Origin: Anaerolineae bacterium
Lineage (GTDB): Bacteria; Chloroflexota; Anaerolineae; Aggregatilineales; Aggregatilineaceae
Reading direction: 5' to 3'
Assembly (NCBI GenBank): GCA_027494015.1
Contig: JAOSJP010000023.1
Coordinates: 215,293 to 279,292, forward strand
Length of the DNA stretch: 64,000 nt
Of this stretch, positions 44,601 through 53,356 are shown piece after piece. The notes under the pieces are model-generated. The model was given only the letters and a program-made list of their open reading frames with translations, did not search any database and had not been told where the DNA came from. Made by a program: the position numbers and the translations under genes. Numbering within the stretch: the stretch's first letter is position 1; each line of letters opens with the position of its first letter.

Positions 44601-47129
44601 ATGCGCTTTGACCCGCTTTCGTTCCTCATGGGCTTGCTGGCCGGGGGCCTCCTGGGGCTGATCGCCTGGCGCACGCGCCGTCGCCTGGCGCGTATTCACG
44701 ACACGGCAGAAGCGCAGATCGAAGGCACGCGCCGCTTTGTGGGGCAGGCGGCGGATGCCCGCTACGCCCGCGATCTGGTGCGCACCCTCCAGGGGCGGCA
44801 CCTGGCCGGGAGCCTGTGCTTGCTCAGCGAGGTGCTGCTGGAGCCGCGCCTGATCCTGCCCCCGCCGCCGGAATTGGAGCCTGCTGGCGAGGATACCATC
44901 GCCCGCAGCGTGTTCGATGTCGTGCCCCTCTTTCACGACATGCCGCAGAGCTACGCCCCGTATAACATCGAGACGATCCCCCTGGCCGACCTGGGCGCGG
45001 GCGACCGGCAGGTGGCTATCCTGGGCGCGAGCGGCATGGGCAAGAGCGTGACGCTGACCACGTTGGCGCTCATGGCCCTGGGCGAAGTGACGTTTGAGTC
45101 GCTGGAAGACCTCTCGGCGCAGGCGATCCTGGCCGAGGAGCGCGACCTGCCCGAAGAGGAACAGCGCGCCCGCGCCGCTGAGCGCCAGCGCATCCAGCAG
45201 CGGGCGATGGAGCGGCTCTACGACGCGCGCCAGCAGCGGCGCGAGCAGCTTGGCCTGCCGGAAGAGGAGCGTCTGCCGCCGCTCGACCTCACCACCCTGA
45301 CGCCTGTGCTCGTCCACCTGAGCGATGTCGAGCTAGACGCCACCGCCTTCGGCAAGGCGCGCGGCGCGGCGCTGGACCCGGCGGAGCCGTTGGTGCGGGC
45401 GGCGCAGCGCCAACTGGGGGCAGTGGCCGCGCGCGTGGCGGGCAGCGTGATCTACCCGGCGCTGGAGCGGGGCAGCGCCCTGGTGCTGATTGACGGCTAC
45501 GACGAGCTATCGCCGGCGGCGCGCGAGCCGTATCTGGGCTGGCTGAGCCAACTGGCCGCGACGTATGGACAGAACCTGATCGTGGTCGCCGGGCCGCCCA
45601 GCGGCTACGAGCGGCTGACGGCGTGCGGCTTCACGCCTACGTTCCTGCGCGCCTGGCGCGATGAGGATTATGCGCTGCTGGCTGAGCGCTGGACTCAGGT
45701 CTGGGGCCGCGCGCACCGCCGCGCCCCGGCGCTCGATGACAAGGAAATGCGCCGCCTGACGCAGGATAATCGCGGGCGCAGCGCGCTCGACGTGACGCTC
45801 ATCGCTGTGGGCGGGGCTGGCCGACGACACGCGCCAGACGGGCCGCCTGGGCTGGTACGATGCCTTCGTCATGCGCCGCCTGAGCAACGCCCAGCTTCGC
45901 CCGGTGCTGCCCCCCCTGGCCGCCGCCCTGGTCACGGCGGGCGAGCCGCTGCCGCGCGCCGCGCTGGTCGAGGCCCTGCCCTCCGTCATGAGCGCGAGCA
46001 AGGCGGGCGAGGCGCTGGAAGAGCTGGTCAGGGTTGTGGCCCTCCCCCCCCTCCCCGGCCTCGGGAGGAGAGGGGGGGGGGGGGGGGGAAGCGAGAAGGG
46101 GGGGGGGGCGCCCTGGGCTTCGCCGCCGGGCGGATCAACATCCTGCCGGTCATTTATCGCAAGCTGAGCGCCCCACCTGACCTGTTCTACAGCAACCTGT
46201 TTGGCCTGGTGCGCTGGCTGCCCGACGCGCCGCCCGACGCCCCCTGGCGCGGCGACATTTTCACCCGCTTTGCGAAGGCGCTGCTGGCCAGCGAGCAATA
46301 CCCGCTGGTGCGCGAGCGGGCGCTGGCGGCGCTGATCGCCTCGCGCGACCGCAATGTGCTGTTCATCCTGCGCCAGGCGCTCCACGCCGCCGACGCCGAC
46401 ATCCGGCGGCTGGGCTGCGTGGGGTTGGGCGCGCTGGGCAACCCCGAAGCGGTCAAAGACCTGGCTGCCTTGCTCGCCGACGAGAGCCAGCGGGTCAAGC
46501 TGGCGGCGGCGCTGGCGCTGGGCGCGATTGGCAGCGAGCAGGCCATAGAGATGATGATTCATGGCCTGTTCCAGGAAGGACACGAAGTCCGCCGGGCCAT
46601 TGCCGAGGCGCTGGCCGCGCTGCCCGGCAACGGGCACAATATCCTGCGCGAGGCCATCGTCGCCCAGGAAGTGGAGATCCGCCGCGCGGCGGTGTACGGG
46701 CTGAGCCGGGTGCGCGCGCCCTGGGCGCTGATCGCGCTCTACCGGGCGATGATGGAAGACGAGCAGTGGGTCGTGCGCACGGTGGCGCAGGAAGCATTTG
46801 CCGCCGCGCAGTCGGCGGAGCGCGAAGGCCCGCGCCGCCACCCCGAAGCGGACTCCCTCGGCTGGCTGATCGCCTGGGCGGCAGATCGGGGCGAGGGCGT
46901 CCCTGCCGGGCCGAACGCGCGCCAGGTGCTCGTGCGCGTGCTGCAAGAGGGCCAGACCGTCTACAAGACGCTGGCCGCCTACACGCTGGCCCGGCTGGGG
47001 TACGTCCCCGCGCTCAAGCCGCTCTACGCCGCGCTGCGCGACCGCGATCCGGCGGTGCGCGGGGCGGCCTACGCCGCGCTCGCCGAGCTACAGACGCAGC
47101 TTGGCCGGTCGCTGCCGGGGGTGGTGTGA
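44601..47129 (+). CDS. Membrane-anchored NACHT-type NTPase with HEAT-like repeats, frameshifted
   Basis: Residues 6-24 form an N-terminal helix. Walker A is GASGMGKS (142-149) and Walker B LVLIDGYDEL (~295-303), the NACHT/STAND pattern, with a 90-residue Glu/Arg-rich insert between. From ~46280 come five or more HEAT-like repeats (VRERALAALIASRDRNVLF, DIRRLGCVGLGALGNPEAV, VKLAAALALGAIGSEQAI). The frame breaks near 45804, where dropping one G restores LILWAGLADDTRQTGRLGW, and returns after a G-rich repeat tract at 46040-46118. Signalling or defence are possible roles; neither is shown. Confidence 0.75.
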   Translation: MRFDPLSFLMGLLAGGLLGLIAWRTRRRLARIHDTAEAQIEGTRRFVGQAADARYARDLVRTLQGRHLAGSLCLLSEVLLEPRLILPPPPELEPAGEDTIARSVFDVVPLFHDMPQSYAPYNIETIPLADLGAGDRQVAILGASGMGKSVTLTTLALMALGEVTFESLEDLSAQAILAEERDLPEEEQRARAAERQRIQQRAMERLYDARQQRREQLGLPEEERLPPLDLTTLTPVLVHLSDVELDATAFGKARGAALDPAEPLVRAAQRQLGAVAARVAGSVIYPALERGSALVLIDGYDELSPAAREPYLGWLSQLAATYGQNLIVVAGPPSGYERLTACGFTPTFLRAWRDEDYALLAERWTQVWGRAHRRAPALDDKEMRRLTQDNRGRSALDVTLIAVGGAGRRHAPDGPPGLVRCLRHAPPEQRPASPGAAPPGRRPGHGGRAAAARRAGRGPALRHEREQGGRGAGRAGQGCGPPPPPRPREERGGGGGKREGGGGALGFAAGRINILPVIYRKLSAPPDLFYSNLFGLVRWLPDAPPDAPWRGDIFTRFAKALLASEQYPLVRERALAALIASRDRNVLFILRQALHAADADIRRLGCVGLGALGNPEAVKDLAALLADESQRVKLAAALALGAIGSEQAIEMMIHGLFQEGHEVRRAIAEALAALPGNGHNILREAIVAQEVEIRRAAVYGLSRVRAPWALIALYRAMMEDEQWVVRTVAQEAFAAAQSAEREGPRRHPEADSLGWLIAWAADRGEGVPAGPNARQVLVRVLQEGQTVYKTLAAYTLARLGYVPALKPLYAALRDRDPAVRGAAYAALAELQTQLGRSLPGVV
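46040..46118. repeat. GC-rich repeat with 17-base and 11-base G runs
   Basis: CCTCCCCCCCTCCCCGGCC resembles the module at 58920-58955, followed by G runs at 46072-46088 and 46098-46108. Their length may be an assembly artefact. The tract lies in the linker between the NTPase and the HEAT repeats. Confidence 0.7.
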
Positions 47130-47130
47130 G

Positions 47131-47240
47131 AAGACGGTTGTTGGTGATTGGTTATTGGTTGTCGGCGACGGTGGACGGCTACTGATCACTGAACTGATCA
47201 CTGATCACCAATAACCAACCACCAACCACCAACAACTCCC
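47131..47240. repeat. TTGGTGATTGGTTATTGG / CTGATCACTGATC / CCAACCACC tract
   Basis: The left part (TTGTTGGTGATTGGTTATTGG) is the near inverse of the right part (CCAATAACCAACCACCAAC), with GATCACTGAACTGATCACTG between. The arms could form a ~20-bp stem between convergent genes. Confidence 0.75.
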
Positions 47241-47699
47241 TCAAAACGGCGGATCGCCGTCGAAGAACAGGCTCCACCACAGCCGCCAGTTGGGAGTCTG
47301 CGGCTCTGGAGCGGGCGTGGGCAGGTAGATGGAAGGCGATGATGTGGGGGTCGGCGCTTCGATGTTGCCAGGGACGGGGATGACCAGCACTTCGCCGTCG
47401 CGCACCATCTTGCCCTCGGTGTGCGCCCAGTACTCAATGCTGGCGTCGTTGGCGGCGTAGTCGCGCGTGCGCAGCAAGTCCAGCTTCTGCCGTTCGAGCA
47501 CGGCAATCGTCGCCTGCATACGCTGGCGCTCGGCCTCCATCTGCTGGCCGCGCGCGATGCGCCCGCTGAAATTGATCACCAGCAGCAGCCCGATGGACAG
47601 GATGAGCGCGAACACGATCTGAATGCTCGTGATCTGCTGCGGTCGCTCGCGGCGGCGCGGCGGAAGAGGATCGGAGTCTGGGGAGAACGGGTCGCTCAT
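47241..47699 (-). CDS. Septum-formation-initiator-like protein (DivIC/FtsB type)
   Basis: A 152-residue bitopic protein. A Pro/Arg-rich cytoplasmic tail leads to a helix at ~25-44 (IQIVFALILSIGLLLVINF), then a coiled coil (RGQQMEAERQRMQATIAVLERQKLDLLR) and the motif DYAANDASIEYWAHTEGKM, similar to the end of FtsB/DivIC proteins (aRe.l.m..pgE). A Pro/Thr-rich linker and WWSLFFDGDPPF close it. FtsB/DivIC proteins link early and late divisome parts. The start ATG at 47699 is chosen because the helix then has the usual position. Confidence 0.78.
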   Translation of the reverse strand: MSDPFSPDSDPLPPRRRERPQQITSIQIVFALILSIGLLLVINFSGRIARGQQMEAERQRMQATIAVLERQKLDLLRTRDYAANDASIEYWAHTEGKMVRDGEVLVIPVPGNIEAPTPTSSPSIYLPTPAPEPQTPNWRLWWSLFFDGDPPF

Positions 47700-47768
47700 C
47701 GCTGTCAGGTCTGTGCTCCGCTTGATGCCCTCAACCGTACCACAAGCGCCCGCGCCCGGCAATGAAAG

Positions 47769-47796
47769 CGCCCAGGTTGTCGGGCAACCTGGGCGT
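47769..47796 (-). terminator. Intrinsic-type terminator of tRNA-Leu
   Basis: A perfect stem CGCCCAGGTTG / CAACCTGGGCG with a short TCGGG-type loop directly follows the tRNA on the minus strand and leads into CTTTCATT. Confidence 0.75.
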
Positions 47797-47797
47797 G

Positions 47798-47882
47798 TGC
47801 CGAAGGTGGGAGTCGAACCCACACCCCCGTAATGAGGACTGCGCCCTGAACGCAGCGCGTCTGCCAATTCCGCCACTTCGGC
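47798..47882 (-). tRNA. tRNA-Leu (anticodon CAG)
   Basis: On the minus strand the acceptor GCCGAAG pairs with CTTCGGC, the D arm has GGCGGAATTGGCAGACGC, the anticodon stem CTGCG/CGCAG encloses TTCAGGG (anticodon CAG), a variable arm follows, and the T arm is GTGGGTTCGACTCCCAC. Length 85 nt; CCA is not encoded. Confidence 0.95.
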
Positions 47883-47894
47883 GTGGTGATGTTC

Positions 47895-47922
47895 ATTTTA
47901 GCCTGGAACGGCCTGCTGTCAA
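47895..47922 (-). promoter_or_regulatory. Promoter of tRNA-Leu
   Basis: On the minus strand: TTGACA, a 16-bp spacer, TAAAAT, with the start just before the tRNA 5' end at 47882. Confidence 0.75.
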
Positions 47923-48130
47923 GATCGGAATTGCTGCGGGTCAGGGTAATCGCATCAAACGTGCGTGTTGTTCTACCTCGCCCCCGCGCGGCCCACTGAC
48001 GCGGGCCTCGCTGCCCCCTCTCCACGTTGGAGGGACGGACAAATAAGATTGCATTGACGACCCACGATAGATTACGGAAGAACAATGCAAGGGAGAGACG
48101 AACGAAGAAGGCGACTTCGGGGAACCGGTT

Positions 48131-48280
48131 GTAGGGGCGGGTTTGCAAACCCGCCCCTACAGGCCCTGCCAGGCATCCGGGCTTCTCCTTCAAGCCGCCT
48201 GTTTCTCCCGTTGATTGTGATCGCTCGTCGTTACGCTAAATCAACACTGTCTGATATGTCCATCCCTCCACGTTGGAGAG
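48131..48280. repeat. Long dispersed repeat beginning with the 30-bp palindrome
   Basis: The perfect palindrome 48131-48160 is followed by ~120 bp shared with 5509-5629 at about 90% identity by eye. Both copies then run into CTCC...GGAGAGG, the border of the other GC-rich repeat, so repeats nest next to each other here. Confidence 0.85.
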
Positions 48281-48425
48281 GGGGCGAGGCGCGCCAGCGC
48301 CGAGCGGGGGTGAGGTCAACCAGGGCGCAGCAGAGCAGCGCCCCTACCTGACAGGTTTTGCACGCACCCAGGCCCGCCGCTTTTCTCCCTTCCCCCTTGT
48401 GGGGGAAGGGCCGGGGATGGGGGGC
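48281..48425. repeat. Cluster of GC-rich repeat modules
   Basis: GGCGAGGCGCGCCAGCGCCG then GGGGGTGAGGTCAA is followed by GGGCGCAGCAGAGCAGCGCC, CCTGACAGGTTTTGCACGCA and CTTCCCCCTTGTGGGGGAAG. The same modules in the same order, inverted, lie at 53880-54040. A partial copy also sits at 47975-48040. The 671-bp gap 47883-48553 has no gene. Confidence 0.8.
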
Positions 48426-48553
48426 ATCCCTGTGTGACGGATTTCAACCGACAAGGATACACTGTCAGCGCGCGCCAGCGCGTGCGCATTTTGCCGGATC
48501 GCGTAGAATTAGGGCAGCGGTTGAGGGATGCACAGGCGGGCAGGGAGGAAGCC

Positions 48554-49819
48554 ATGAACCAGCCGGGCGACTATCCAGACATCCTGGGCCAGTTGAGCGA
48601 GGAGCGCCTGACGGTTGGCAATCTGCTGCAGGGCGCGTTGGGGGTCTTCCCGCCCACGACAGCCCTGGATCAGACGGTCGAGGTGCTGTTCCTGTTGCAG
48701 AACATGACCAACCGCCCCCTGTCGCTGCGCCTGATCGTCCGCACGCCCGCGCGCAATTCCACCGGCAGCCTGACCAGCTTCTTCACGCCCCGCCCGCGCC
48801 TGGCGCTGACGCTGCCCCCTGCCGAATGCGGCCTGGTGCACATCCCCGTCACGCCGCAACTTCCGACCCGGCCCGGCGAAGGATACTTGATCCAGGTAGC
48901 GGTGGAGGTCACCCCGCCCGACCGCTACCGGGCGGTGCGCCCGGCGTCGGGGGGCGCGCCGCCCAGCCTGCTGGCGCTCTCGCCGTTTCGCGTGGCTGTG
49001 CTGCGCGATATCCGCTTCACGGCGCGCGAAACCGCGCCCAACCAGCTTGCCGTCGCGCTGGACGTGCTGCCGGGCCGTTTCCCGCCGCGCAGCGAAACTC
49101 CGCAGCCGCGCTACGAGGCGCTGTGGACGCTGCACGATCTGCGCCAGGAGGCCCAGCAGGTCGAGGCGACGGCTGCGGAGGCGCGCAAGGTGGCGCGCGC
49201 GCTGTCTCCGGCGCTGCTCTACGTCCCGCTGCTGGAGCATACCAACGCCGTCTTCGGCGAGGCGGGGATGCCGCTGCACCCTGGCGAGGCACTGTTTATC
49301 ACCCGCGCGCTGATGTACGTGTTGCAAGACGGGCTGGACCTGGAACAGGGCTTCTCGCGCGAGCAGGGCGCGTGGTTCAGGCGACTGTGCCGGCTGCTGG
49401 TCGCCGACCCGGAGGCCGTCCACGCTGTGGACCAGCTCATCAGCCTGCTGTATACCGCTGCCGTCTACGACGCCGTTCTGCTCGGCTTCCACGTGGTCGC
49501 CGGGCAGACTAACACCGACTTCGGCGACAAGACCGAGCAGTGTGACTACACGGCGCGGCTGATCTCCGCGCTGGAAGGCCGCACGACGCTCCGCCTGGAG
49601 CATGTCTATGTGCCGCTGGTGCTGGCGGGGGTGGCGTTGCACGGGCGCATGGCGCTGCCGGGCGAGAAGCTCTGGTCGAGTCTGGCCCAGGTGCAACAGG
49701 CGCGCGATGGGCGCATCAAGCTGGCGGGGGCGGAGTTCGCCGAAGTGTTCGATCTGCTCAACACCCTGATCGAGCAGGCGCGCCACCTGCTGACCGATCT
49801 GCGCGTCCCCCGCGACTGA
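48554..49819 (+). CDS. Conserved-looking protein of unknown function
   Basis: A 421-residue soluble protein beginning MNQPGDYPDILGQLSEERL. Residues ~25-165 look beta-rich, like an immunoglobulin-type or trafficking-associated domain (VEVLFLLQNMTNRPLSLRLIVRTP). Residues ~170-420 are helical, with RYEALWTLHDLRQEAQQ and EVFDLLNTLIEQARHLL. No catalytic motif, signal peptide or membrane helix is seen. GGAGGAAGCC precedes the ATG; an earlier in-frame start lies in repeat sequence and is not credible. I do not recognise the family. Confidence 0.72.
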   Translation: MNQPGDYPDILGQLSEERLTVGNLLQGALGVFPPTTALDQTVEVLFLLQNMTNRPLSLRLIVRTPARNSTGSLTSFFTPRPRLALTLPPAECGLVHIPVTPQLPTRPGEGYLIQVAVEVTPPDRYRAVRPASGGAPPSLLALSPFRVAVLRDIRFTARETAPNQLAVALDVLPGRFPPRSETPQPRYEALWTLHDLRQEAQQVEATAAEARKVARALSPALLYVPLLEHTNAVFGEAGMPLHPGEALFITRALMYVLQDGLDLEQGFSREQGAWFRRLCRLLVADPEAVHAVDQLISLLYTAAVYDAVLLGFHVVAGQTNTDFGDKTEQCDYTARLISALEGRTTLRLEHVYVPLVLAGVALHGRMALPGEKLWSSLAQVQQARDGRIKLAGAEFAEVFDLLNTLIEQARHLLTDLRVPRD

Positions 49820-50257
49820 GCGGCCCAGCGCCTCTGCTCGGCGCGGCACGCCTCGACCCCGGGGGGGTGGGTGGGGGGGCGAAGACCTCGATGTGCTCGC
49901 CGCTGGTGATGTCTTCCATGTCCACAGGGAGGCTTGACCCGCTGGCCCCAGCCCATTGATCGCTCCCCGCCCTGATCAACTCGCCGTAGTCCACGTTGGC
50001 GGAGTGCGGCGTGAAGCGCGCCCCCAGCTTGATGCCTACATGGACCAGGCTCATCGGGATGTTGACATTGACCTTCGTCTTGCCGCTCGCCAGGTCGGTG
50101 ATGCGCACGCGCAGCAGGCGCGGATCGCGGGCTGGCGGTGGCGAGGGGGGCGGCTGCTGCTGGCGAGCGCCTGGAGCAGCCGGGCGCCTTCTTCCGCTGA
50201 CACCTTCCCCTCCTGGATCATCTGCAAGATGCGCATCCGCTCTTCGGCTGTGGTCAT
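49758..50257 (-). CDS. Small LiaX/YvlB-like (SHOCT-type) domain protein, frameshifted
   Basis: The N-terminal ~30 residues, MTTAEERMRILQMIQEGKVS then AEEGARLLQAL, are the helical SHOCT-like/LiaX N-terminal domain. After a six-C run near 50148 the frame is lost; adding one C restores RPPSPPPARDPRLLRVRITD and then a ~75-residue domain (VNVNIPMSLVHVGIKLGARF, SGEHIEVF). The true stop is unclear because another GC-rich tract lies at 49850-49880; the frame ends at 49758, overlapping the opposite gene. Its ATG overlaps the stop of the GNAT gene upstream. Confidence 0.62.
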
Positions 50258-51297
50258 CGGACCCCCTCGTTTCCTGGCGAACCGGGGCGCTGCCCGTCGC
50301 CGTATGCCGGCGCGGGCCGCAACATGTGCGCCAGCTCGCGCTCCGGACGGAAAAGATTCTCGCGCAGCGCAGTCCCGGCGGCCAGATCATCGGCGGGGTG
50401 ATCGGTCAGGGCGCTGTGCTCGCGGGCGATCAGCCGGCGCAAGGCGAAGTTGATCAGCGGCGACTCCAACTCGCCTGCCCGGTGCGGCGCGACAAGCAAA
50501 TCGAAGAGGCGCGTCAGCCCGCCCATGCGCTGCTCCACGCGCAGCGCCGCGTCAAGCTGACCGTTCTCGCCGGGCACAACCCACGTCTCCACGCGCTGCC
50601 CGCTCAGCGCATAGCGCAGCGCCGCCCAGCGAGCCGGGCGCAGCGCCGCCGGAGTCACGGGGCGCAGCCAGCCCAGCCCGCCGCGCGAGTCGGGCCGTAC
50701 CGCTGTGGCCAACGCATAAAGCGGGGCTGCTTCGGCGCGCACCAGCGGGCGCACGCCAGGCATCATCTGCGGCAGCAGCGGAGGCCGCTGGTAGGCCGGG
50801 CGGCGCCAGCGCGTGAAGGTGCGCTGGAGGCGAAAGCCCAGCCCGGCGTACAGGTCGAGCGCCGCTTCGTTGTCGGCGTCCACCTGCAAGACGGCGAACG
50901 CGCCCCGCTCCTCGACGAAGGCCAGAGCCGCCTGCATCAGACGGCGGGCAATGCCCCGCCGCCGGTATTCGGGCAGCACGGCGACATTGGCGATCATCCA
51001 GCCGCCCCCGTAACCGGCGGGCGTCAGCGTGACGTTGCCGACCAGCCGCCCGCGCTCGACCCACACGTAGCCGTACATGCCGGGGATGCCCTGTCCCAGC
51101 CGGGCCAGCAGCCAGAGTAGCGGCCCCGTCCGGCTGAGGGCGCGCATCTCGTGAATGGCCGAGCGCCCGGCGGCGTCCAGAGAGGCGGCGAAGCAGATTT
51201 CGATCAGGTCAGCGATGGTCGCCAGATCGTGGCGCAGATGCACCGCGCGCAGACCGGTGAACGCCTCTGGCTGAGCCAATACTCCTGTTGCAGCCAT
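50254..51297 (-). CDS. GNAT-family acetyltransferase
   Basis: A 347-residue protein. Residues ~20-175 form a GNAT domain: acetyl-CoA is bound by IANVAVLPEYRRRGIARRLM (motif A, R-R-x-G-I-A), followed by FAVLQVDADNEAALDLYAGLGF. The C-terminal half (~185-347) looks like a second, degenerate domain. The substrate is unknown. GAGGAACGGG precedes the ATG and the stop overlaps the LiaX-like start (ATGA). It is part of a minus-strand module beginning with the DUF2089 gene. Confidence 0.82.
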   Translation of the reverse strand: MAATGVLAQPEAFTGLRAVHLRHDLATIADLIEICFAASLDAAGRSAIHEMRALSRTGPLLWLLARLGQGIPGMYGYVWVERGRLVGNVTLTPAGYGGGWMIANVAVLPEYRRRGIARRLMQAALAFVEERGAFAVLQVDADNEAALDLYAGLGFRLQRTFTRWRRPAYQRPPLLPQMMPGVRPLVRAEAAPLYALATAVRPDSRGGLGWLRPVTPAALRPARWAALRYALSGQRVETWVVPGENGQLDAALRVEQRMGGLTRLFDLLVAPHRAGELESPLINFALRRLIAREHSALTDHPADDLAAGTALRENLFRPERELAHMLRPAPAYGDGQRPGSPGNEGVR

Positions 51298-51332
51298 GCC
51301 CGTTCCTCATGCTGATCGATCCACATCAGGTG

Positions 51333-51548
51333 GATCTTGAGTCTTGAGTCCTGAGTCGTGAGTCATGAGATCATGCGGTATCCAGGCCCTAAACTCAAGA
51401 CTCCTGACTCAAAACTCGCCACCAGTGCAGGGTCAGGTGGTGAAAACCTGCCAGGTAGGGGTTTTGCCCGGTCCCGGCCCCTCCGTTGAGGGGCGGAACG
51501 AGCGGGGCGAGGTAGGGGTGAGGTCAATATCCCGGTCCAGCCAGTATG
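51333..51548. repeat. TGAGTC tandem tract plus GC-rich module
   Basis: CTTGAGTCTTGAGTCCTGAG faces its inverse AACTCAAGACTCCTGACTCA at 51391-51417 and could form a long hairpin. Then comes AAAACCTGCCAGGTAGGGG and GGTGAGGTCAATATCCCG, modules shared with 53898 and 54020. Confidence 0.7.
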
Positions 51549-51563
51549 CACGCACCCAGGCGC

Positions 51564-52730
51564 TCATCCCTCCAGCGCCGCCAGCAGGCGCTCGGCCTCT
51601 TCGATGGTGATCTTCCCGTCCTGAACCATCTTCAGGATCATCAGCCGCTCTTCCTCGGTGACCGGGTCGTGGCGGGGCGGCGGCGTGGGGCGCGTCTCCA
51701 GCCCTTCCAGGGAGAAGCCGGCGCGCTTGGCTTTGCGGGGCGACCGCTTGGGCTTGGCGTCATCCCATTGCCCCATCGTGCGGCGAACGCGGTCAGCGGC
51801 GCGCAGCGCCTCGCGCTGGGCGCGCTCGGCCATTCTTTCGGCCTGCGATGCGAAGCGGATCGTCGTCGCCTGGATGCGCTCGTCCAGCCCTTCAAGCTGC
51901 TGGCTGAGCTTGGCTTCCAGGTGCGACAGGCGCGCTTCCAGCTCGTCCTCAAGCTGCACGCCGAAGTTGACCATATAATCCTCTTCTTCGCCGACCAGGC
52001 GCAGCCGGCTGGCCGCGCCAATGTGCACGAGGGCGCTGCCGTCGCCCAGCATGATGGTCTGCCGGTCGGGCGCATCTTCGCGCTCGAGGACTTCGGCTTC
52101 GACATCAAGCTGCAACGCGGTGTCGGCGGGGAGGTCGAAGGTCGCGTGGGTGTCGGGGTGGATGCGGCACAGAATGTCGCTCCCTGCGCTGAAGCGGTAG
52201 GCGCGGCCCGGCGCGAAGTTCAGGCTGAGCACCAGGTCGGCGCCGGCCTTCTCCACGATGCAGTCGCCTCCCACATCGCGCAGGAACAGGTCAGCCCCTA
52301 CGCCGGACACCGCGACCGCGCCCTCCACATCGCGAATGGTCGCGTCGCCGCCCACTGCCTCGACGGTCACGTTGCCCGTAACCCGCTTGATGCGCGCGTC
52401 GCCGCCCACTGCGCCAACAAGCAGCGAGGCGGCGTCGCGCAGGGACAGGTCTCCGCCCACGCTCTGGACATCACAATCCGCCGCCAGCCCGGTGAGGTTG
52501 GCATCGCCGCCGACCGCCTGCACGCTGACCGACACCGTTTCCGGGACGATCACGCGGGCATCGCCGGCGGCGCGCACCAGGTAGGGCTGCCCAGCCCCCA
52601 GGTGCTCGACGGTGGCCAGCTCTCCTTCGACCACGAGCGCATCGCCCTCTCGTCCGCGCAAACGGAGGTCGCCCCCCACTTGCTGAATGATGACGGGCAC
52701 CGTGACGCCCGTGTGCTCGTATCGTGTCAT
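51564..52730 (-). CDS. VGGD-repeat beta-structure protein with C-terminal SHOCT/LiaX-like domain
   Basis: A 388-residue soluble protein. Residues ~15-165 contain at least seven short repeats of the VGGDxxL type (QQVGGDLRL, QAVGGDANL, QSVGGDLSL, GAVGGDARI, EAVGGDATI), predicting a stacked beta-helix as in DUF4097/YvlB proteins. Residues ~255-320 are coiled coil. The end VTEEERLMILKMVQDGKITI is the LiaX/YvlB helical domain also found in the 50257 gene. Related proteins respond to cell-envelope stress. AGAGGAG precedes the ATG at 52730. Confidence 0.82.
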   Translation of the reverse strand: MTRYEHTGVTVPVIIQQVGGDLRLRGREGDALVVEGELATVEHLGAGQPYLVRAAGDARVIVPETVSVSVQAVGGDANLTGLAADCDVQSVGGDLSLRDAASLLVGAVGGDARIKRVTGNVTVEAVGGDATIRDVEGAVAVSGVGADLFLRDVGGDCIVEKAGADLVLSLNFAPGRAYRFSAGSDILCRIHPDTHATFDLPADTALQLDVEAEVLEREDAPDRQTIMLGDGSALVHIGAASRLRLVGEEEDYMVNFGVQLEDELEARLSHLEAKLSQQLEGLDERIQATTIRFASQAERMAERAQREALRAADRVRRTMGQWDDAKPKRSPRKAKRAGFSLEGLETRPTPPPRHDPVTEEERLMILKMVQDGKITIEEAERLLAALEG

Positions 52731-52753
52731 GGAGCAGCACTCCTCTGCCTGAA

Positions 52754-52868
52754 GAGACAGGTGATTGGTGATTGGTTTTTGGTGACTGGTTGTTGGCAAA
52801 GGCGGCTCTGTTGGGAGCGTGCTCTACCAACAACCAACAACCAACAACCAACAACCAACAACCAGGAA
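52754..52868. repeat. TTGGTGATTGGTTTTTGG / CCAACAACC inverted tracts
   Basis: TTGGTGATTGGTTTTTGGTG at the left and five or more CCAACAA units at 52826-52865 are inverse of each other and could pair in the message between the DUF2089 and VGGD genes. Confidence 0.8.
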
Positions 52869-52874
52869 CTGTCC

Positions 52875-53270
52875 TCAAGAGTTTTCGCCGCGCAGCAGCT
52901 CGACCGCCTGATCGGACGTGATGCGCCCCGCTGCCAGGTCGTCGAGCACCTGGCGACGGCGTTCGGGGGGCGCTTCTTCGGGTGCCTCCGGACGCGGGAC
53001 CTCGTAGCCCAGCGCGACGATGATCTCGTTCAACCAGCCGCGCACCGTGGGGTAGGAGACGCCCAGCTCTTCTTCGACGCGCTTCATCTTGCCGTCGCAG
53101 CGCAGATACACCTCGACAAAGCTCAACTGTTCTGGCGTCAGGCGGGCCAGCCGCCCCCAGGCGAAGCGACCTTCTACTGAAACATCGCAGTGCGGGCAGT
53201 GCAGCCGCGTGATCGCCATCGCCTCCCCGCAGACCGGACACTTGCTGGGTACCGGGTATACCTCATACAT
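52875..53270 (-). CDS. DUF2089-family regulator-like protein
   Basis: A 131-residue protein. A four-Cys zinc ribbon (CPVCG, CPHCD) opens it. Then comes RLTPEQLSFVEVYLRCDGKM and KRVEEELGVSYPTVRGWLNEI, a helix-turn-helix typical of DUF2089 and reminiscent of sigma region 4. The last ~35 residues (RRRQVLDDLAAGRITSDQAVE) resemble the SHOCT/LiaX-type helices of its neighbours. It likely regulates its own operon. The ATG at 53270 follows GGGA; a GTG two codons earlier is possible. Confidence 0.87.
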   Translation of the reverse strand: MYEVYPVPSKCPVCGEAMAITRLHCPHCDVSVEGRFAWGRLARLTPEQLSFVEVYLRCDGKMKRVEEELGVSYPTVRGWLNEIIVALGYEVPRPEAPEEAPPERRRQVLDDLAAGRITSDQAVELLRGENS

Positions 53271-53327
53271 GGTCACATTCCCAGAACCACCACTCGACCG
53301 GCATACGCCGGGCCTCTCGGTGTTTTG

Positions 53328-53356
53328 ATGCTAGCAGAAGTCATGCTAGGAGTCAA
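53328..53356 (-). promoter_or_regulatory. Promoter of the DUF2089 operon
   Basis: On the minus strand: TTGACT, 17 bp, TAGCAT. The -35 lies in TTATTGACT, which is repeated 65 bp upstream (53416-53424) with a weaker CAAAAT at the right distance, so a second promoter or a direct-repeat operator is possible. The 53340-53430 region is unusually AT-rich for this window. Confidence 0.6.

Noticed and set aside
44601..47129. Assigning the NACHT-type gene as an anti-phage defence system
   Set aside because: No effector domain or other defence genes are nearby and the gene is frameshifted, so the sequence supports only fold-level naming.
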